Source: Nitratireductor sp. XY-223
GTDB lineage: Bacteria; Pseudomonadota; Alphaproteobacteria; Rhizobiales; Rhizobiaceae
Direction: 5' to 3'
Length of the DNA: 49,324 nucleotides
NCBI RefSeq assembly: GCF_004959855.1
Contig: NZ_SPNT01000017.1
Span: 1 to 49,324 of the forward strand
Part shown: positions 16,827 to 27,600 of the stretch, piece by piece
How positions within the stretch are numbered: the stretch's first letter is position 1
How the letters are laid out: each line of letters starts with the position of its first letter
Notes under the pieces: generated by a model
What the model saw: only the letters and a program-made list of their open reading frames with translations
Database searches by the model: none
Told to the model about the DNA's origin: nothing
Program-made: the position numbers and the translations under genes

Positions 16827-19595
16827 ATGAACAGGAAACCGCCGCAGGCTGCAGAACGGGGCAGCAAGCGCAAGGGCGGCAAGGCAAAGGCTGTCCTGAA
16901 GCGCCAGCCGGCTTTCCGGGGCTGGGCGACGAGCGACGCCGAGGAGATCGAAAGGCGCCGCTGGCGCGGACGCACGGAAATCGCTTCGGTCGAGCCGCTG
17001 GAGCCGGATTTGGACTGCTTCGGAAGCTTCCGAACCGCTTCTGTTACCGGCGGGTCCTACGACGTCGAGATCCGAGACCTGACAGGACACCGTAACTCCT
17101 GCGGCTGCCGCGATTTCGCCACCAACGGTCTCGGCACCTGCAAGCACATCGAAGGCGTCCTGCACCATCTGAAGAAGCGCGGCAGGCGGGCTTTCGCGGC
17201 CGCTGCGAAAGCCGGCAGTCCCCGCGCGGAGGTGTTCGTGCCCGGCGATGGCGGCAGCACGATTGACGTGCTGTTTGCGGCTCAATCCGATGATGTTTCG
17301 CTGAACGCCGCAATCGGCCTGCGGGTCGAGGCCCTGAAGCATGGCGACGACGGTGCCCTTGACGCACTGCGCGCCATGGCCTCGGATCATCCCGACAGGA
17401 TACGGGTGTCGCGCTATCTGGCGAACTGGCTGGAGGAGCGGCAGCGCGTCGCACTTCGGGCCGAGGATCGTGAACGGTTCCTCGCCGAGGTCGCGGCCGA
17501 ACCGGCGGCCTTCGACCTCGTCCGGTTTCCACTGCTCGACTACCAGCGCACGGGCGTCTTGCATCTGGCCTTCGGCGAACGGGCCCTGTTGGCCGACGAC
17601 ATGGGGTTGGGCAAGACCGTCCAGGCCATCGCCGCGTGCGAGTTGCTGCGCCGGCACCGCGGCATCGGGCGGGTCCTGGTGGTCTCTCCCGCTTCGCTGA
17701 AGGCCGAATGGGAGGAGCAGATCAGGCGTTTTTGCGACCATTCGGCAATGATCGTGCAAGGCCGGCGCGGCGACAGGCTGAAGCAGTACTGCAAGCCGGC
17801 TTTCTTCACCCTTGCCAACTACGAACAGATACTCGCCGACGGCCCCGACATCAACGCCACCCTCGCTCCGGATGTCGTCATCCTGGACGAGGCCCAGCGC
17901 ATCAAGAACTGGCAGACGAAGACGGCCCGGGCGATCAAGGGCCTGGAAAGCCGCTATGCCTTCGTGCTCACCGGAACGCCGCTGGAAAACCGCATCGAGG
18001 AGATCTATTCCATCGTCCAGTTTCTCGACCCGGGGCTGCTCGGGCCGCTGTTCCGTTTCAACCGCGACTACTATGTGCTCGATGATCGCGGCCGGCCGGA
18101 GGACTACCGCAACCTGGACGACCTGTCCCGCCGCCTGCAGCCGGTCATGCTGCGCCGCCGCAAGGAGGACGTCGAGGGTGAACTGCCGGGCCGCACGGTG
18201 AGCAACTACTTCGTTTCCATGACCGACGAACAGCGGCTGCGTTACGACGATTACCAGGGGCCGGCCAGTCGCCTGCTCAAGCTGGCCAGGAACCGTCCGC
18301 TGACCAAACAGGAATTCGAGCGCCTGCAGATGCTGCTGGGCTGCATGCGCATGACCTGCGACACGCCGTACATACTCGATCCGGATGTGCGCGACTGTCC
18401 CAAGCTCGTGGAACTGGAACGCATTCTTGGCGACCTCTTGGCGGACAGGCCGCAGCGCAAGGTCCTGATCTTTTCGGAATGGGTGCGCATGCTGGATCTG
18501 GTCCGCGAACTGGCCATCGAAATGGGGCTCGACTTCGCCTGGCATACCGGCGCGGTTCCTCAGGACCGGCGGCGTGCTGAAATCTCGCGTTTCCGCGGCG
18601 ATCCGGGCTGCCGGCTCTTGCTTTCGTCGGAGTCGGGCGGCGTCGGCCTCAACCTTCAGGTGGCCGATGCGGTGGTCAATCTCGACCTGCCCTGGAACCC
18701 GGCCAAACTGGAACAGCGCATTGCCCGTGCCTGGCGCAAGCACCAGAGCCGCCCGGTCAGCGTCGTCAACCTGATTGCCGAAGACAGCATCGAACACCGT
18801 ATGCTTTTCCTGCTCGACCAGAAACAGGAACTGGCCGATGGCGTGCTGGACGGTCTCGGCGATGTCGGCAATATCCGAATGCCGAGCGGCAGAGGCGCCT
18901 TCCTGGAACGCATGGAAGCGGTCATGGCGGGGACCAAACCCCAGACACCGCAGGATCAGGCACCGCAGGATCAGGCACCGCAAGACCCGGCCGCGCGGTT
19001 GTGTGAGGGCTTGCGGGAACGTCACGGCGACCGCTTCCTTGCGTTGTTCGCACCCGGTGGCGCGGACGAGGCATTCATGGCGGTTGTCGATGCATCGCCG
19101 CAAGACGTCGAAGAGGAACGTCGGCGGCTCGCAGAAGGACATGTCGCCGTTGAGGTGATGGACCGCCGGACCTGGGAGATGCTGTGCCGCCTGGAGACGG
19201 CCGGGGTCCTGCGGTTCGCCGGCGGTGACCGGGGCGAATTGTACCGCTCGCAGCATCTCGATGACGGCGGCGCCGCAGACCGGCAGCGCAGGGTGCAGGA
19301 ACTGACGGCCGAGGCCGACCGCAAGCTGCGCATGGCGAGCCTGCTTGCCGGAGGCGACTTCGAAGCCGAGGCCCGCGCCCCTGCCGCCGAGGCGATGACG
19401 ACCGCCTTGCGGGCCTTGACCGTCGGCACCGGCGCTGACGATCCGGGCGAAACAGCGCAGGCAGGCGAACTGGCCGACAGGCTGTTCGAAGAGGGCACCT
19501 TGCCATTGCATCTCAAGCGGAGCGTCGAGGGCGCGCTAAAAGACGGATCGGACCTGATCGCCGCAAGCGACCTGCTGGCTCATGCGCGCGGTTGA
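16827..19595 (+). CDS. SWIM zinc-finger SNF2-family DNA helicase/ATPase
   Basis: 922 residues. A SWIM-type zinc finger (CGCRDFATNGLGTCKHIEGV, about residues 87-106) precedes a complete SNF2 ATPase: Walker A DDMGLGKT with Lys263, a DEAQ box at 354, LTGTPLENR, LIFSEW and a final helicase lobe with SGGVGLNLQVAD and QRIARAWRKHQ. The C-terminal about 200 residues are variable and include a PQDQA tandem repeat (three copies, 18950-18980). SWIM-SNF2 proteins remodel protein-DNA complexes, and some belong to defence islands; here the role is not known. ATG 16827 follows GGGAAGG. Confidence 0.85.
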   Translation: MNRKPPQAAERGSKRKGGKAKAVLKRQPAFRGWATSDAEEIERRRWRGRTEIASVEPLEPDLDCFGSFRTASVTGGSYDVEIRDLTGHRNSCGCRDFATNGLGTCKHIEGVLHHLKKRGRRAFAAAAKAGSPRAEVFVPGDGGSTIDVLFAAQSDDVSLNAAIGLRVEALKHGDDGALDALRAMASDHPDRIRVSRYLANWLEERQRVALRAEDRERFLAEVAAEPAAFDLVRFPLLDYQRTGVLHLAFGERALLADDMGLGKTVQAIAACELLRRHRGIGRVLVVSPASLKAEWEEQIRRFCDHSAMIVQGRRGDRLKQYCKPAFFTLANYEQILADGPDINATLAPDVVILDEAQRIKNWQTKTARAIKGLESRYAFVLTGTPLENRIEEIYSIVQFLDPGLLGPLFRFNRDYYVLDDRGRPEDYRNLDDLSRRLQPVMLRRRKEDVEGELPGRTVSNYFVSMTDEQRLRYDDYQGPASRLLKLARNRPLTKQEFERLQMLLGCMRMTCDTPYILDPDVRDCPKLVELERILGDLLADRPQRKVLIFSEWVRMLDLVRELAIEMGLDFAWHTGAVPQDRRRAEISRFRGDPGCRLLLSSESGGVGLNLQVADAVVNLDLPWNPAKLEQRIARAWRKHQSRPVSVVNLIAEDSIEHRMLFLLDQKQELADGVLDGLGDVGNIRMPSGRGAFLERMEAVMAGTKPQTPQDQAPQDQAPQDPAARLCEGLRERHGDRFLALFAPGGADEAFMAVVDASPQDVEEERRRLAEGHVAVEVMDRRTWEMLCRLETAGVLRFAGGDRGELYRSQHLDDGGAADRQRRVQELTAEADRKLRMASLLAGGDFEAEARAPAAEAMTTALRALTVGTGADDPGETAQAGELADRLFEEGTLPLHLKRSVEGALKDGSDLIAASDLLAHARG

Positions 19596-19603
19596 AAGGT
19601 GGA

Positions 19604-19797
19604 AGGCGAAGATGGCATGCTGTTGACCTGGCCGCGCCCCAACAACAACCGCGTCTGATCGAGAAAGCCTCGAAAGGCGAGCCTTCATTATCGCAAAAGC
19701 CGGCAAACCGTTGGTGAAGGTCGTGGCGCTGGATGCACCGATGCCCGGCGCGACAAAACGCACCGGATTCATGGCCGGTCAGTTCACTGTGCCGGAT
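19604..19797 (+). pseudogene. VapB/Phd-type antitoxin, 5' part, frameshifted and cut by IS
   Basis: Two frames together read VDLAAPQQQPRLIEKASKGE and then AFIIAKAGKPLVKVVALDAP...GFMAGQFTVPD, the usual body of a Phd/VapB antitoxin (ASKGEAFIIAKAGKP). A one-base frameshift lies near 19680, and the IS4-family element is inserted directly after codons for VPD. The last part is found at 21119-21183. No functional antitoxin can be made. Confidence 0.72.
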
Positions 19798-21118
19798 CAC
19801 TAGTGTCCCATTAATAATCGAATAAATTCAACTGCTTATTTGGCGCGCATGGCGAGGTCTGCCGTAACTGTTTAAGCGGCGTTTTTTCAAAAGTCGTAAG
19901 GCTCAAAATTTGTAGAATTGTGTGCAAGCTTTCTTCGATGTTCAGGCGTTTGCGGATGATCGCGATGATCACATAAACCGAAACCGCAATCCAAATTTGG
20001 CTCTTCACAGCATTTTCGGATGTGCCAAAAAACGACTTTATGCGCAGATGTTGCTTGATCCATTTGAAGAAAAGCTCAATCTGCCACCGGGATTTGTACA
20101 GGTCGGCGATGGTTTTTGGGGACAACGAGAAGTTGTTTGTGAGGAACACTAAAGTCTTTCCCGTTTCAGGATCACGGTATCTGATCTTTCGCATTTTTTG
20201 GGGGAACCGGGTCTTGCTGTTGATCCCGTTCGGCCTCACAGTCTGGTCGCAAATGACACCGGTACTCCGATCTACCGGTTTGGACTTCAAGCGGCGGAGT
20301 TTGGTGTTCGCCTTGGCCCTCAAGACAAAAAAACTCCCGCAGAGATGCATGCGATAAAGACGTGCGAAATCGAGATAGGCGCGATCCATGATGTAGAACG
20401 CCCCAGCCTCCAGCGGCAACAAGTCCAGAATGTTGACGTCATGCAACTTCCCATCGGATATATGCAGGAACGTTGGGATGTTAGCGTGCAAGTCGAGCAG
20501 AGTGTGCAGTTTGACGGCACCTTTTGTCTTGCGGAATTGCGCCCACGGAAACAGTGCAAGGCAGAGGTCGATGGTGGATGAATCCAAGGCATACACAGGG
20601 TCATGGATATCCAGACCGGACAGCGTATCATCAGCATGCAAGAGCTGCGCGGTGTGGATCAGGTCTTGGGCGAAGTCAGCGTAAATCTTCCAGTCGCGAC
20701 ACTGGTTCGCGTTGGCAAGAGTATTGCGGGAAATTCCACCCCGAATGCCCATGTGATAGAGCTTGGATGATTGGGTGCGCAGACACGCTTCGATGTCCCG
20801 CAAACTCGACCTATAGGTGAGTTGGGCAAAAGCCATGCATCGGTATTGATCAGCGCAGGTGAATGCCTTGACGTATTTGTCGCCGTCGTATCGAGCGACA
20901 CACTGACGGAAAACGTACCATGGCAAGTGCTCCATAATCTGGGCAAAGACAAGGCTGCCAGAAAACATCACAATCTCCCTCCTGGTTATCATGTGGGGTG
21001 AGGGAGTGTGGAAATTGGCTCAACGCGAATTCAAGTCGATAAAAGACGAAAACGGCTTATTATTGCATTAAATCATTGTCTTATAGCCAGGCTACCTTAA
21101 GTTCTTGGGACACTAGTG
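19798..21118 (-). mobile_element. IS4-family insertion sequence, complete, 9-bp target duplication
   Basis: 1321 bp bounded by perfect 13-bp ends CACTAGTGTCCCA. The direct repeat GTGCCGGAT lies immediately outside on both sides (19789-19797 and 21119-21127), which proves insertion into the antitoxin gene. The internal GC content is visibly lower than in the surroundings, so the element came from a different genome. Confidence 0.95.
19811..20968 (-). CDS. IS4-family transposase
   Basis: 385 residues from ATG 20968, preceded by AGGAGGGAGA. An N-terminal DUF4372-like part (SGSLVFAQIMEHLPW and RCMAFAQLTYRSSLRDIE) leads to a DDE domain: ALDSSTIDLCL (first Asp), IMDRAYLDF (second Asp) and YKSRWQIELFFKWIKQHL (Glu in the YREK-like motif). 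Length and motifs are complete, so the element is probably active. Confidence 0.92.
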   Translation of the reverse strand: MFSGSLVFAQIMEHLPWYVFRQCVARYDGDKYVKAFTCADQYRCMAFAQLTYRSSLRDIEACLRTQSSKLYHMGIRGGISRNTLANANQCRDWKIYADFAQDLIHTAQLLHADDTLSGLDIHDPVYALDSSTIDLCLALFPWAQFRKTKGAVKLHTLLDLHANIPTFLHISDGKLHDVNILDLLPLEAGAFYIMDRAYLDFARLYRMHLCGSFFVLRAKANTKLRRLKSKPVDRSTGVICDQTVRPNGINSKTRFPQKMRKIRYRDPETGKTLVFLTNNFSLSPKTIADLYKSRWQIELFFKWIKQHLRIKSFFGTSENAVKSQIWIAVSVYVIIAIIRKRLNIEESLHTILQILSLTTFEKTPLKQLRQTSPCAPNKQLNLFDY

Positions 21119-21183
21119 GTGCCGGATGATTTCGATCGCATGGGCGAGAAGGTGTCGAAGCCATGTTTGGAGGAGACGTGTGA
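21119..21183 (+). pseudogene. VapB-type antitoxin, 3' end after the IS
   Basis: Directly after the right copy of the target duplication the frame resumes as VPDDFDRMGEKVSK, then with a one-base shift MFGGDV and a TGA (21181-21183). The stop overlaps the GTG start of the toxin fragment, the expected vapBC layout. Confidence 0.6.
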
Positions 21184-21565
21184 GGCTGCTCCTTGATATC
21201 CATCTTCTCTTGTGTCCGGCTGGCGAGCCGGAGCGATTGCCGGCAATTGCGCGTGAAGCAATCCTGAACCCGGAAAATGAACTTGTCTTCAGCGTGGCAA
21301 GTCTTTGGGAAGTCGCTATCAAGGCGGGGTTGGCACGCTCGGAATTTGCGGTCGATTCGCGCTTGCCGAGGCGCGGACTGTAGACAACGGCTATAATGAA
21401 CTGGCGATCTGCGGCGAACATGCAATCGGCCTTTCGACGCTTCCTCCCATTCACAAGGATCCCTTTGATCGAATGCTCATTGCACAGGCGATTGCCGAAG
21501 AAATCGTTCTGATGACCACAGATGCGAAGATCACCCGATATCCGGCGCCGGTGCGGGCAGTTTGA
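21180..21565 (+). pseudogene. PIN-domain (VapC-type) toxin, frameshifted
   Basis: A GTG start at 21180 with GGAGGAG upstream gives MRLLLDIHLLL (first acidic residue of PIN) and ASLWEVAIKAGL (Glu). A frameshift between about 21360 and 21383 moves the reading to DNGYNELAICGEHAIGL and LPPIHKDPFDRMLIAQA (Asp) plus TTDAKI, ending at 21565. All PIN acids exist but in two frames, so the toxin is broken, in line with the loss of its antitoxin. Confidence 0.8.
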
Positions 21566-21615
21566 ACCCGCCAGGCAAGGCGAAGCCATATTCCCGTCGA
21601 CAGGCAAGCGTGGCT

Positions 21616-21881
21616 CTACCGTTCCATCTTGCCGAAGCCGGCTTCGCGATATCCGCGGCGGCGCTTGCTGCGCTCGAGGCGATCGAATGCCTGGTCGGCA
21701 TCATCGGGCTTGTCGAATGTCTCCATCATGGTTCGGCCGCGCGTTCCGATCCTCCCCGGTCGCGAATGAGCGAGGCGCCGCCGAACAGCGTCGGCTGAAC
21801 GCTGAGGCAATGGAAGCGCCGCATGTTCCGGGCAGGGTCGATGCGGCGAAGATGGACCGGTTCGGTTTGGCGTGAAGGCAT
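21616..21881 (-). pseudogene. WGR-domain protein, frameshifted in a G run
   Basis: On the minus strand the first frame reads RRIDPARNMRRFHCLSVQPT and LFGGASLIRDRG; a second frame continues GRIGTRGRTMMETFDKPDDA and FDRLERSKRRRGYRE. Together they make one WGR domain, a short nucleic-acid-associated module common next to transfer genes in Rhizobiales. One G missing from a run of four near 21756 explains the shift. The name-giving Trp also appears as Arg. Confidence 0.72.
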
Positions 21882-21958
21882 GGGAAGCGTCTCGCCGAGC
21901 GGGATTCCCGTGTCCACCCGGTTTTGTGAACCGATACGCAATCATCGATTGACGCCAT

Positions 21959-23881
21959 TCATCCCTGGTCTTCGCGATGAAACCTGTTCTTGCCCACCAC
22001 GCTCTTCATGTCGTCTCGCCGGAACCAGATGGCGCGGCCGCATCGTAGCGGCGGATTGCCCGAGGTGAAGACGATCTGCTCGTCGCCGCGCATGCGCAGC
22101 ACTTCCTCGGGCAGGATCAATGGCCGCGCGGCCAGTTGCTTCGAGCGGGTTCGCGACGATCCCGACATCTGTGATGTTCGGCTGAGCTGGGCGACCTCAA
22201 CGGTCGTACTGCCACACCGCCGGGAGATATAGTCGGCGGTTTCCGGATCGTTGATCGCGGCGAAGGAAATCCACGACGCGCTCTCGAACCATTTCGATGT
22301 GGCGTCGCGCCCGCCCCAGGTCTCGCGCATCTGGCCGATCGACTGGAAGAGCAGCAGCAGGCTGATCCCGTATTTGCGGCCGGCGTCGCGCGCGGTTTCC
22401 AGAATGCGCAGGTAACCCAGCCGGGCCACCTCGTCGAGGAGGAACAGTGTGCGGCCCTTCACCTGACCGTTGCGGTTGTAGATCGCATTGAGCAGCGCGC
22501 CGATGATGGTGCGGGCAAGGCCCGGATGAACCTCAAGGGTCTTCAGATCGAGATTGACGAAGATGTCCGTCCTGCCGTTCGCCAGGTCCCCGGTCGGGAA
22601 ACTCGAACCGGAAACGAGCGCGGCATAGTTCGGATAGGAGAGCCAGTGCGTTTCCTTGATGGCGTTGGCATAGACGCCGGAGAAGGTTTCCGGGGTCATG
22701 TTGACGAAGACAGCGACGTTTTCGCGCACGAAGGCGGACGTGGAATTGTCATGGATGCGCTGCAGCCGCTCGCGCAGTTTCGGCTCAGGCTCGGAAAGGT
22801 TCATTCGGACCTGCCGCAAGGTCTGTCTTTCTCTTTGCGTATGTCCCGAGAGACAGACATCGGCGATCAGCGCGGTGATGAGCTGAAGGGCGGAGGCGCG
22901 GAAGAAGTCGTCGCGCGGGGAAACCTGTTTTCCGCTGTCAGTCACGACCCAGCTTGCGACGGCAACGACATCCTCTTCTTTCGTCCCGCCGTAGCGGCCG
23001 ATCCAGTCGAGCACGTTGAAGCCGGTGGACGGATCCGCGGGGCTCAGCACGAAGACCTCGCGGCCCGCCTTGCGCCGGTGATCGATGACCATGGGTGCGA
23101 CTTCGTTCGATGGGTCGAGGGCCACCAGCCCGCCGCCCCATTTGAGCGCGGTGGGGATTGTGACGGACGTCGTCTTGAAGCCGCCCGATCCGGCGAAGAC
23201 CAGGCCGTGGGTCGATCCGAACGATGCGTCGAAGCACAGCAGGGCGGATTTGCCGCCGGCGCCCCAGGTCTGCCTGTCATCGGCGCGGAACGTGTGACCT
23301 GCCACACTGTCCCTGTCGACGCGACAGGCTTCGCCGATGACGATGCCGCCGCTCGCGCCGAACAGGCGTCTGGCTTGTGGCATCGCCATCCAGTGCGCCG
23401 ATCCGTGAATGGCGCGCCTGCCCGTCACGCGCCTTGGTTTCATCGTCGCGAAGGCGGCATCGCCGCGCAGTGCGACCCGAAGCGCGAACATGCCGGCGAC
23501 AAGGCACAGCATGGCGCCGGCGCCGGTCGAAGGGTCGGCATATTCGATCAGCCGGCGGCCGTCCGGTACCGCGTCGGCGAAACCGGCAAGGCGCGTCACT
23601 TCGCGCATCGCGGCAATGGTAATCATGCCGACCGCACCCACCAGAACACCAAGGCCGGCGGATTTGATCGCCATGGCGCCACGGGCGGCGAAGAGAACGA
23701 CCACCCCAAGCGCTGCGGCGGAGACGTAGGGCAGGGCAATGCCGATCCGCCCCAGCGTCAGTTGCGCCCCGGCGGAATTCCCGAACTGCGCCAGCCAGGT
23801 CCCGGCGCCGGTAAGGCCGATGCAAACAGCGATCATCAGGCCGACGGGCGCAACCAGCAGAACGACCCTAGTCGCTGTCAT
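21959..23881 (-). CDS. traG: TraG/VirD4-type coupling protein
   Basis: About 640 residues. N-terminal transmembrane helices ([18 protein letters not shown], a second near 48-66 and a third near 74-92) anchor a cytoplasmic ATPase with Walker A GSGGFKTT (Lys238, counted from 23887) and Walker [12 protein letters not shown] (Asp485). The protein links the relaxase-DNA complex to the secretion channel during conjugation. ATG 23881 is preferred, with GGAGG upstream; it overlaps the traD stop. Order traC-traD-traG is the Ti/rhizobial one. Confidence 0.95.
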   Translation of the reverse strand: MTATRVVLLVAPVGLMIAVCIGLTGAGTWLAQFGNSAGAQLTLGRIGIALPYVSAAALGVVVLFAARGAMAIKSAGLGVLVGAVGMITIAAMREVTRLAGFADAVPDGRRLIEYADPSTGAGAMLCLVAGMFALRVALRGDAAFATMKPRRVTGRRAIHGSAHWMAMPQARRLFGASGGIVIGEACRVDRDSVAGHTFRADDRQTWGAGGKSALLCFDASFGSTHGLVFAGSGGFKTTSVTIPTALKWGGGLVALDPSNEVAPMVIDHRRKAGREVFVLSPADPSTGFNVLDWIGRYGGTKEEDVVAVASWVVTDSGKQVSPRDDFFRASALQLITALIADVCLSGHTQRERQTLRQVRMNLSEPEPKLRERLQRIHDNSTSAFVRENVAVFVNMTPETFSGVYANAIKETHWLSYPNYAALVSGSSFPTGDLANGRTDIFVNLDLKTLEVHPGLARTIIGALLNAIYNRNGQVKGRTLFLLDEVARLGYLRILETARDAGRKYGISLLLLFQSIGQMRETWGGRDATSKWFESASWISFAAINDPETADYISRRCGSTTVEVAQLSRTSQMSGSSRTRSKQLAARPLILPEEVLRMRGDEQIVFTSGNPPLRCGRAIWFRRDDMKSVVGKNRFHREDQG

Positions 23882-24083
23882 CGGCAAACGCCTCCGTTCC
23901 GATCGCCGTCAGGCGCTTGCGCTCTGCCTCGTGCGCCCTGATGCGCCGTGCGCCGTCGATCAGAAGGCCGAGCAGGAGCGCGCGCTTCTCATGGCGAAGT
24001 CCCGCCTTGACGATCAGCCCGCCGAGCTGGATCTTTTCGCGCGTGTCCTTCTTGCGCGCTTGCGCCTGGCTTGCCTGTCGCAT
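23868..24083 (-). CDS. traD: Conjugal transfer protein TraD (Ti-type)
   Basis: 71 residues ([17 protein letters not shown], then [12 protein letters not shown] and [13 protein letters not shown]), which matches the short TraD of Agrobacterium and Rhizobium plasmids, not the F-plasmid TraD ATPase. ATG 24083 is chosen because it sits just after the traC stop; in-frame ATGs at 24101 and 24161 would overlap traC. It probably assists relaxosome formation. Confidence 0.85.
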   Translation of the reverse strand: MRQASQAQARKKDTREKIQLGGLIVKAGLRHEKRALLLGLLIDGARRIRAHEAERKRLTAIGTEAFADDSD

Positions 24084-24087
24084 GCGC

Positions 24088-24351
24088 TCAAGCCTCGCCA
24101 TGCGCGCCCGAAGCCGCGCCGGCCGGGTTTTGCGCGGGCGCGGATTTCCGGGTGTCGCCACGGCCGCCGCGAAACCGTTTCGCCAGTTCCTCGAAGGCCT
24201 TGACGAGCCTGGCGTCGTCGATCTCGATCTCGCCCAGGCCGGCTTTCAGCGCGATCCGTCCGATCCGTTCGGCCTCGCGGGTTTCGGCGGCCTTGAGCTG
24301 CTCCTGCAATCTGGCGATCTCTTGCCTGATCCTTGATGAGGATTTTTTCAT
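24088..24351 (-). CDS. traC: Conjugal transfer protein TraC (Ti-type)
   Basis: 87 residues starting [18 protein letters not shown], a coiled coil followed by a conserved [18 protein letters not shown] segment. This is the accessory relaxosome protein of Ti-like systems. GGGAGA precedes the ATG by 6 bases. The gene is transcribed away from oriT, with traA divergent. Confidence 0.88.
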   Translation of the reverse strand: MKKSSSRIRQEIARLQEQLKAAETREAERIGRIALKAGLGEIEIDDARLVKAFEELAKRFRGGRGDTRKSAPAQNPAGAASGAHGEA

Positions 24352-24488
24352 TGCGTGTCTCCCGGTTGCCGCGAATGCTGAAACGCCATGAGCAAAATGA
24401 ACCGGGTGCGCGCCCGGCGCACCCCGGCACAAATGCCGGGTCGGCAGACCCGTCACTTTGCGAGATCATCCCGGCGTTCCGAAGGAAT

Positions 24489-24531
24489 GCGTCCAAGGGC
24501 GCAGTAATACGTCGCGTAACGCGACGTGGCT
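24489..24531. other. oriT-like origin of transfer
   Basis: Between traC and traA lies CCAAGGGCGCAGTAATACG (24493-24511), very close to the nick region of Ti and RSF1010-type oriTs (CCAAGGGCGCA core; the complement reads TTACTGCGCCCTT). A perfect inverted repeat ACGTCGCG / CGCGACGT (24509-24516, 24520-24527, loop TAA) follows, as in those origins. The position between divergent traCDG and traAFB is the family's. The exact nick is inferred. Confidence 0.85.
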
Positions 24532-24607
24532 AGCGGCGGCCCTCGCCGGTGGCAGAGGACTTTCCCGCGGAACAATGACGCACTTGTTCCCGGGAGCCTG
24601 CCGCGCC

Positions 24608-27600
24608 GTGGCGATCACGCATTTCACACCCCGGCTGATTTCGCGCGGAAGCGGCCGCAGCGCCGTGCTGTCGGCCGCCTATCGCCATTGCGCTAAGATG
24701 AGCCACGAGGCCGAAGCGCGCACGGTCGACTATTCCAACAGGAAGAACCTCGCCCACGAGGAGTTCCTGCTGCCGCCCGATGCGCCGAAGTGGGCGCGCG
24801 ACATGATCGCGGACCGCTCCGTTGCCGGCGCGGCTGAGGCCTTCTGGAACACGGTCGAAGCCTTCGAGAAACGCAGCGATGCCCAGCTCGCCAGGGAGTT
24901 CGTCATCGCGCTGCCGGTGGAGCTCACCCGGGACCAGAACATCGCGCTCGTGCGGCAGTTCGTCTGCGAAGAGGTGCTGGCGCGAGGCCAGGTCGCCGAC
25001 TGGGTCTACCATGACGAGGGATTTTCCGGTGGCGTCAATACCCCTGATCCTGATCGGAACCGGATTGACGCGCGCAACCCGCACATCCACCTGATGACCA
25101 CGTTGCGCCCGCTGACGGCGGATGGGTTCGGGTCCAAGAAGGTCGCCGTGCTCGGACAGGATGGACAACCGCTTCGGACCAAGACCGGGAAAATCCGCTA
25201 CACCCTCTGGTCCGGCGAGAAGGCGGAGTGCCTCGAACAACGGCAAAGATGGCTCGATCTCCAGAACCGTCATCTGGCTTTGGCCGGCCTGGAGGTCCGT
25301 GTCGATGGGCGTTCTTACGCCGAACGCGGAATCGACATCGAGCCGACCACCCATATCGGGGTTGCGGCAAAGGCGCTACAGCGCAAGGCCGGCGATACTG
25401 GCAGCGCCATCGATCTCGAACGGCTGGCGCTGCATGAGGCCGTTCGCCAAAGGAACGCCGCGCGCATCGAGGCGCGCCCGGAACTGGTGCTCGACATTCT
25501 CACGGCCGAAAGGAGCGTCTTCGACCGGCGCGACATCGCCAGGGTCCTCAATCGCCATATCGACGATCCCGAGAGCTTCCAGCGGCTCCTGGCACGCATC
25601 ACGGAGAGCCCGGATTGCCTGAAGCTTGCCGATGAGACCATCGACTTCGCGACCGGCGCACGGATACCGGCGCGGTTGACGACGCGGGCGATGATCCGCC
25701 TCGAGGCCGAAATGGCCAGCCGCGCCACCTGGCTTTCGGGAAGGAGCGGGTTTGCGGTTGCGGGCAGGGCCCTCGACACCGTCTTTGCCAGGCATGGGCG
25801 GCTGTCGGACGAGCAGCGGACGGCCATCGAACATGCGGCGGGCGCGGAGCGGATTGCCTGCGTCGTCGGGCGCGCCGGCGCCGGCAAGACCACCATGATG
25901 AAGGCCGCCCGCGAAGTCTGGGAACTGGCCGGCTACAAAGTGGTCGGCGGCGCGCTCGCGGGCAAGGCGGCCGAGGGTCTGGAGAAGGAGGCGGGCATTG
26001 CCTCGCGCACGCTGGCGTCCTGGGAGCTCGGCTGGAAGGAAGGCACACGCCCGCTCGACGACAGGACCGTCTTCGTTCTCGACGAGGCGGGCATGGTCTC
26101 GTCAAAACAGATGGCGGGTTTCGTCGAAGCCGTCACCGGGGCCGGCGCCAAGCTCATTCTGGTCGGTGACGCCGAGCAGTTGCAGCCGATCGAGGCCGGC
26201 GCCGCCTTCCGCGCGATCGTCGAACGTACCGGCTACGCCGAACTCGAAACCATCTATCGCCAGAACGAACCATGGATGCGCGCCGCGTCGCTCGATCTGG
26301 CGCGGGGTCGGGTGACGGAAGCGCTCTCTGCCTATCGCGCCAATGGCAAGCTGATCGCGCAGACGCTGAAGGCCGATGCGATCGAAACGCTCATTGCCGA
26401 CTGGAACCGGGACTACGATCCGGAGATGTCGAGTTTGATCCTGGCGCATCTGCGCCGCGATGTGCGTCAGCTCAATACCATGGCGCGGGGGAAACTGATC
26501 GAACGCGGCCTGATCGGGGAAGGCCATGCCTTCAGGACCGAGGACGGTGTGCGGAATTTCGCGGCCGGCGACCAGATCGTCTTCCTGAAAAACGACAACG
26601 CGCTTGGCGTCAGGAACGGCATGATCGGCAAGGTGGCGGAAGCCACGCCTGGCCGCATCATTGTGATGGTCGGGGAAGGGGAGGCAAGCAAGCGCGTCGA
26701 GATCCATGAGCGCTTCTATCGCAACCTCGACCACGGCTACGCGACGACGATCCACAAGAGCCAGGGCGCAACCGTTGACCGTGTGAAGGTGCTGGCTTCC
26801 CTCTCGCTCGACCGGCACCTGACCTATGTCGCGATGACAAGGCATCGCGAAGACATGGCGCTCTATTACGGCAGCCGGTCCTTCCACCTCGCCGGCGGGC
26901 TCGAGAAGCTCCTTTCCAGGAAGAACGCCAAGGAAGTCACGCTCGATTATGCGGGCGGCCGCTTCTACGCCGAGGCGCTCCGGTTCGCCGACAATCGCGG
27001 TCTGCATATCGTCCGCGTCGCGCGGACACTGATGCGCGGCCGGGTGCAGTGGACGATCCTGCAGAGACAGAAACTCCTCGACCTCGGCGCACGCCTTCGG
27101 GCCGCCGGCGCGCGTCTGGGCCTGGTCGACCAGCCGCTTCGGCAATCCCCGCAATCAATCAGAAAGGCCACCGCGATGGTCAAGGGCATTTCGAGTTTCA
27201 CGATGTCGGTCACCGACGCCGCCGAGGCAAAACTGCAATCCGATCCGGCCCTGCAGAAGCAGTGGGACAACTTTTCCGACCGTATCCGGCTCGTTTATGC
27301 GGATCCGGAAGGCGCTTTCAAGGCAATGCGCATGGAGGCCGTTGTCGAAAACCCGAATGAGGCCAGGCAGCGCCTCGGCGAGATCGAGCGGAATGCGGCC
27401 AGCTTCGGCGCGCTCAAGGGTCGAGAGGGGTTGCTGGCGAGCCGCGCGGACCGGGAGGACCGTCGTGTTGCGGAAGTCAACGTGCCGGCACTGCGCAAGG
27501 ACCTCGAACGCTATCTCGACATGAGGGAGAGGGCGACGGCCAGGTACAGGTTGGAAGAGGAAGGACACCGCAAGCGGACTTCGATCGACATTCCGTCCCT

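Noticed and set aside
16800-19511. 903-codon open frame on the minus strand
   Set aside because: Shadow of the SNF2 gene; no motif or ribosome-binding site.
24458-24607. TraA starting at ATG 24458
   Set aside because: The extra 50 residues are not conserved and would overlap oriT; the family N-terminus begins at the GTG at 24608.
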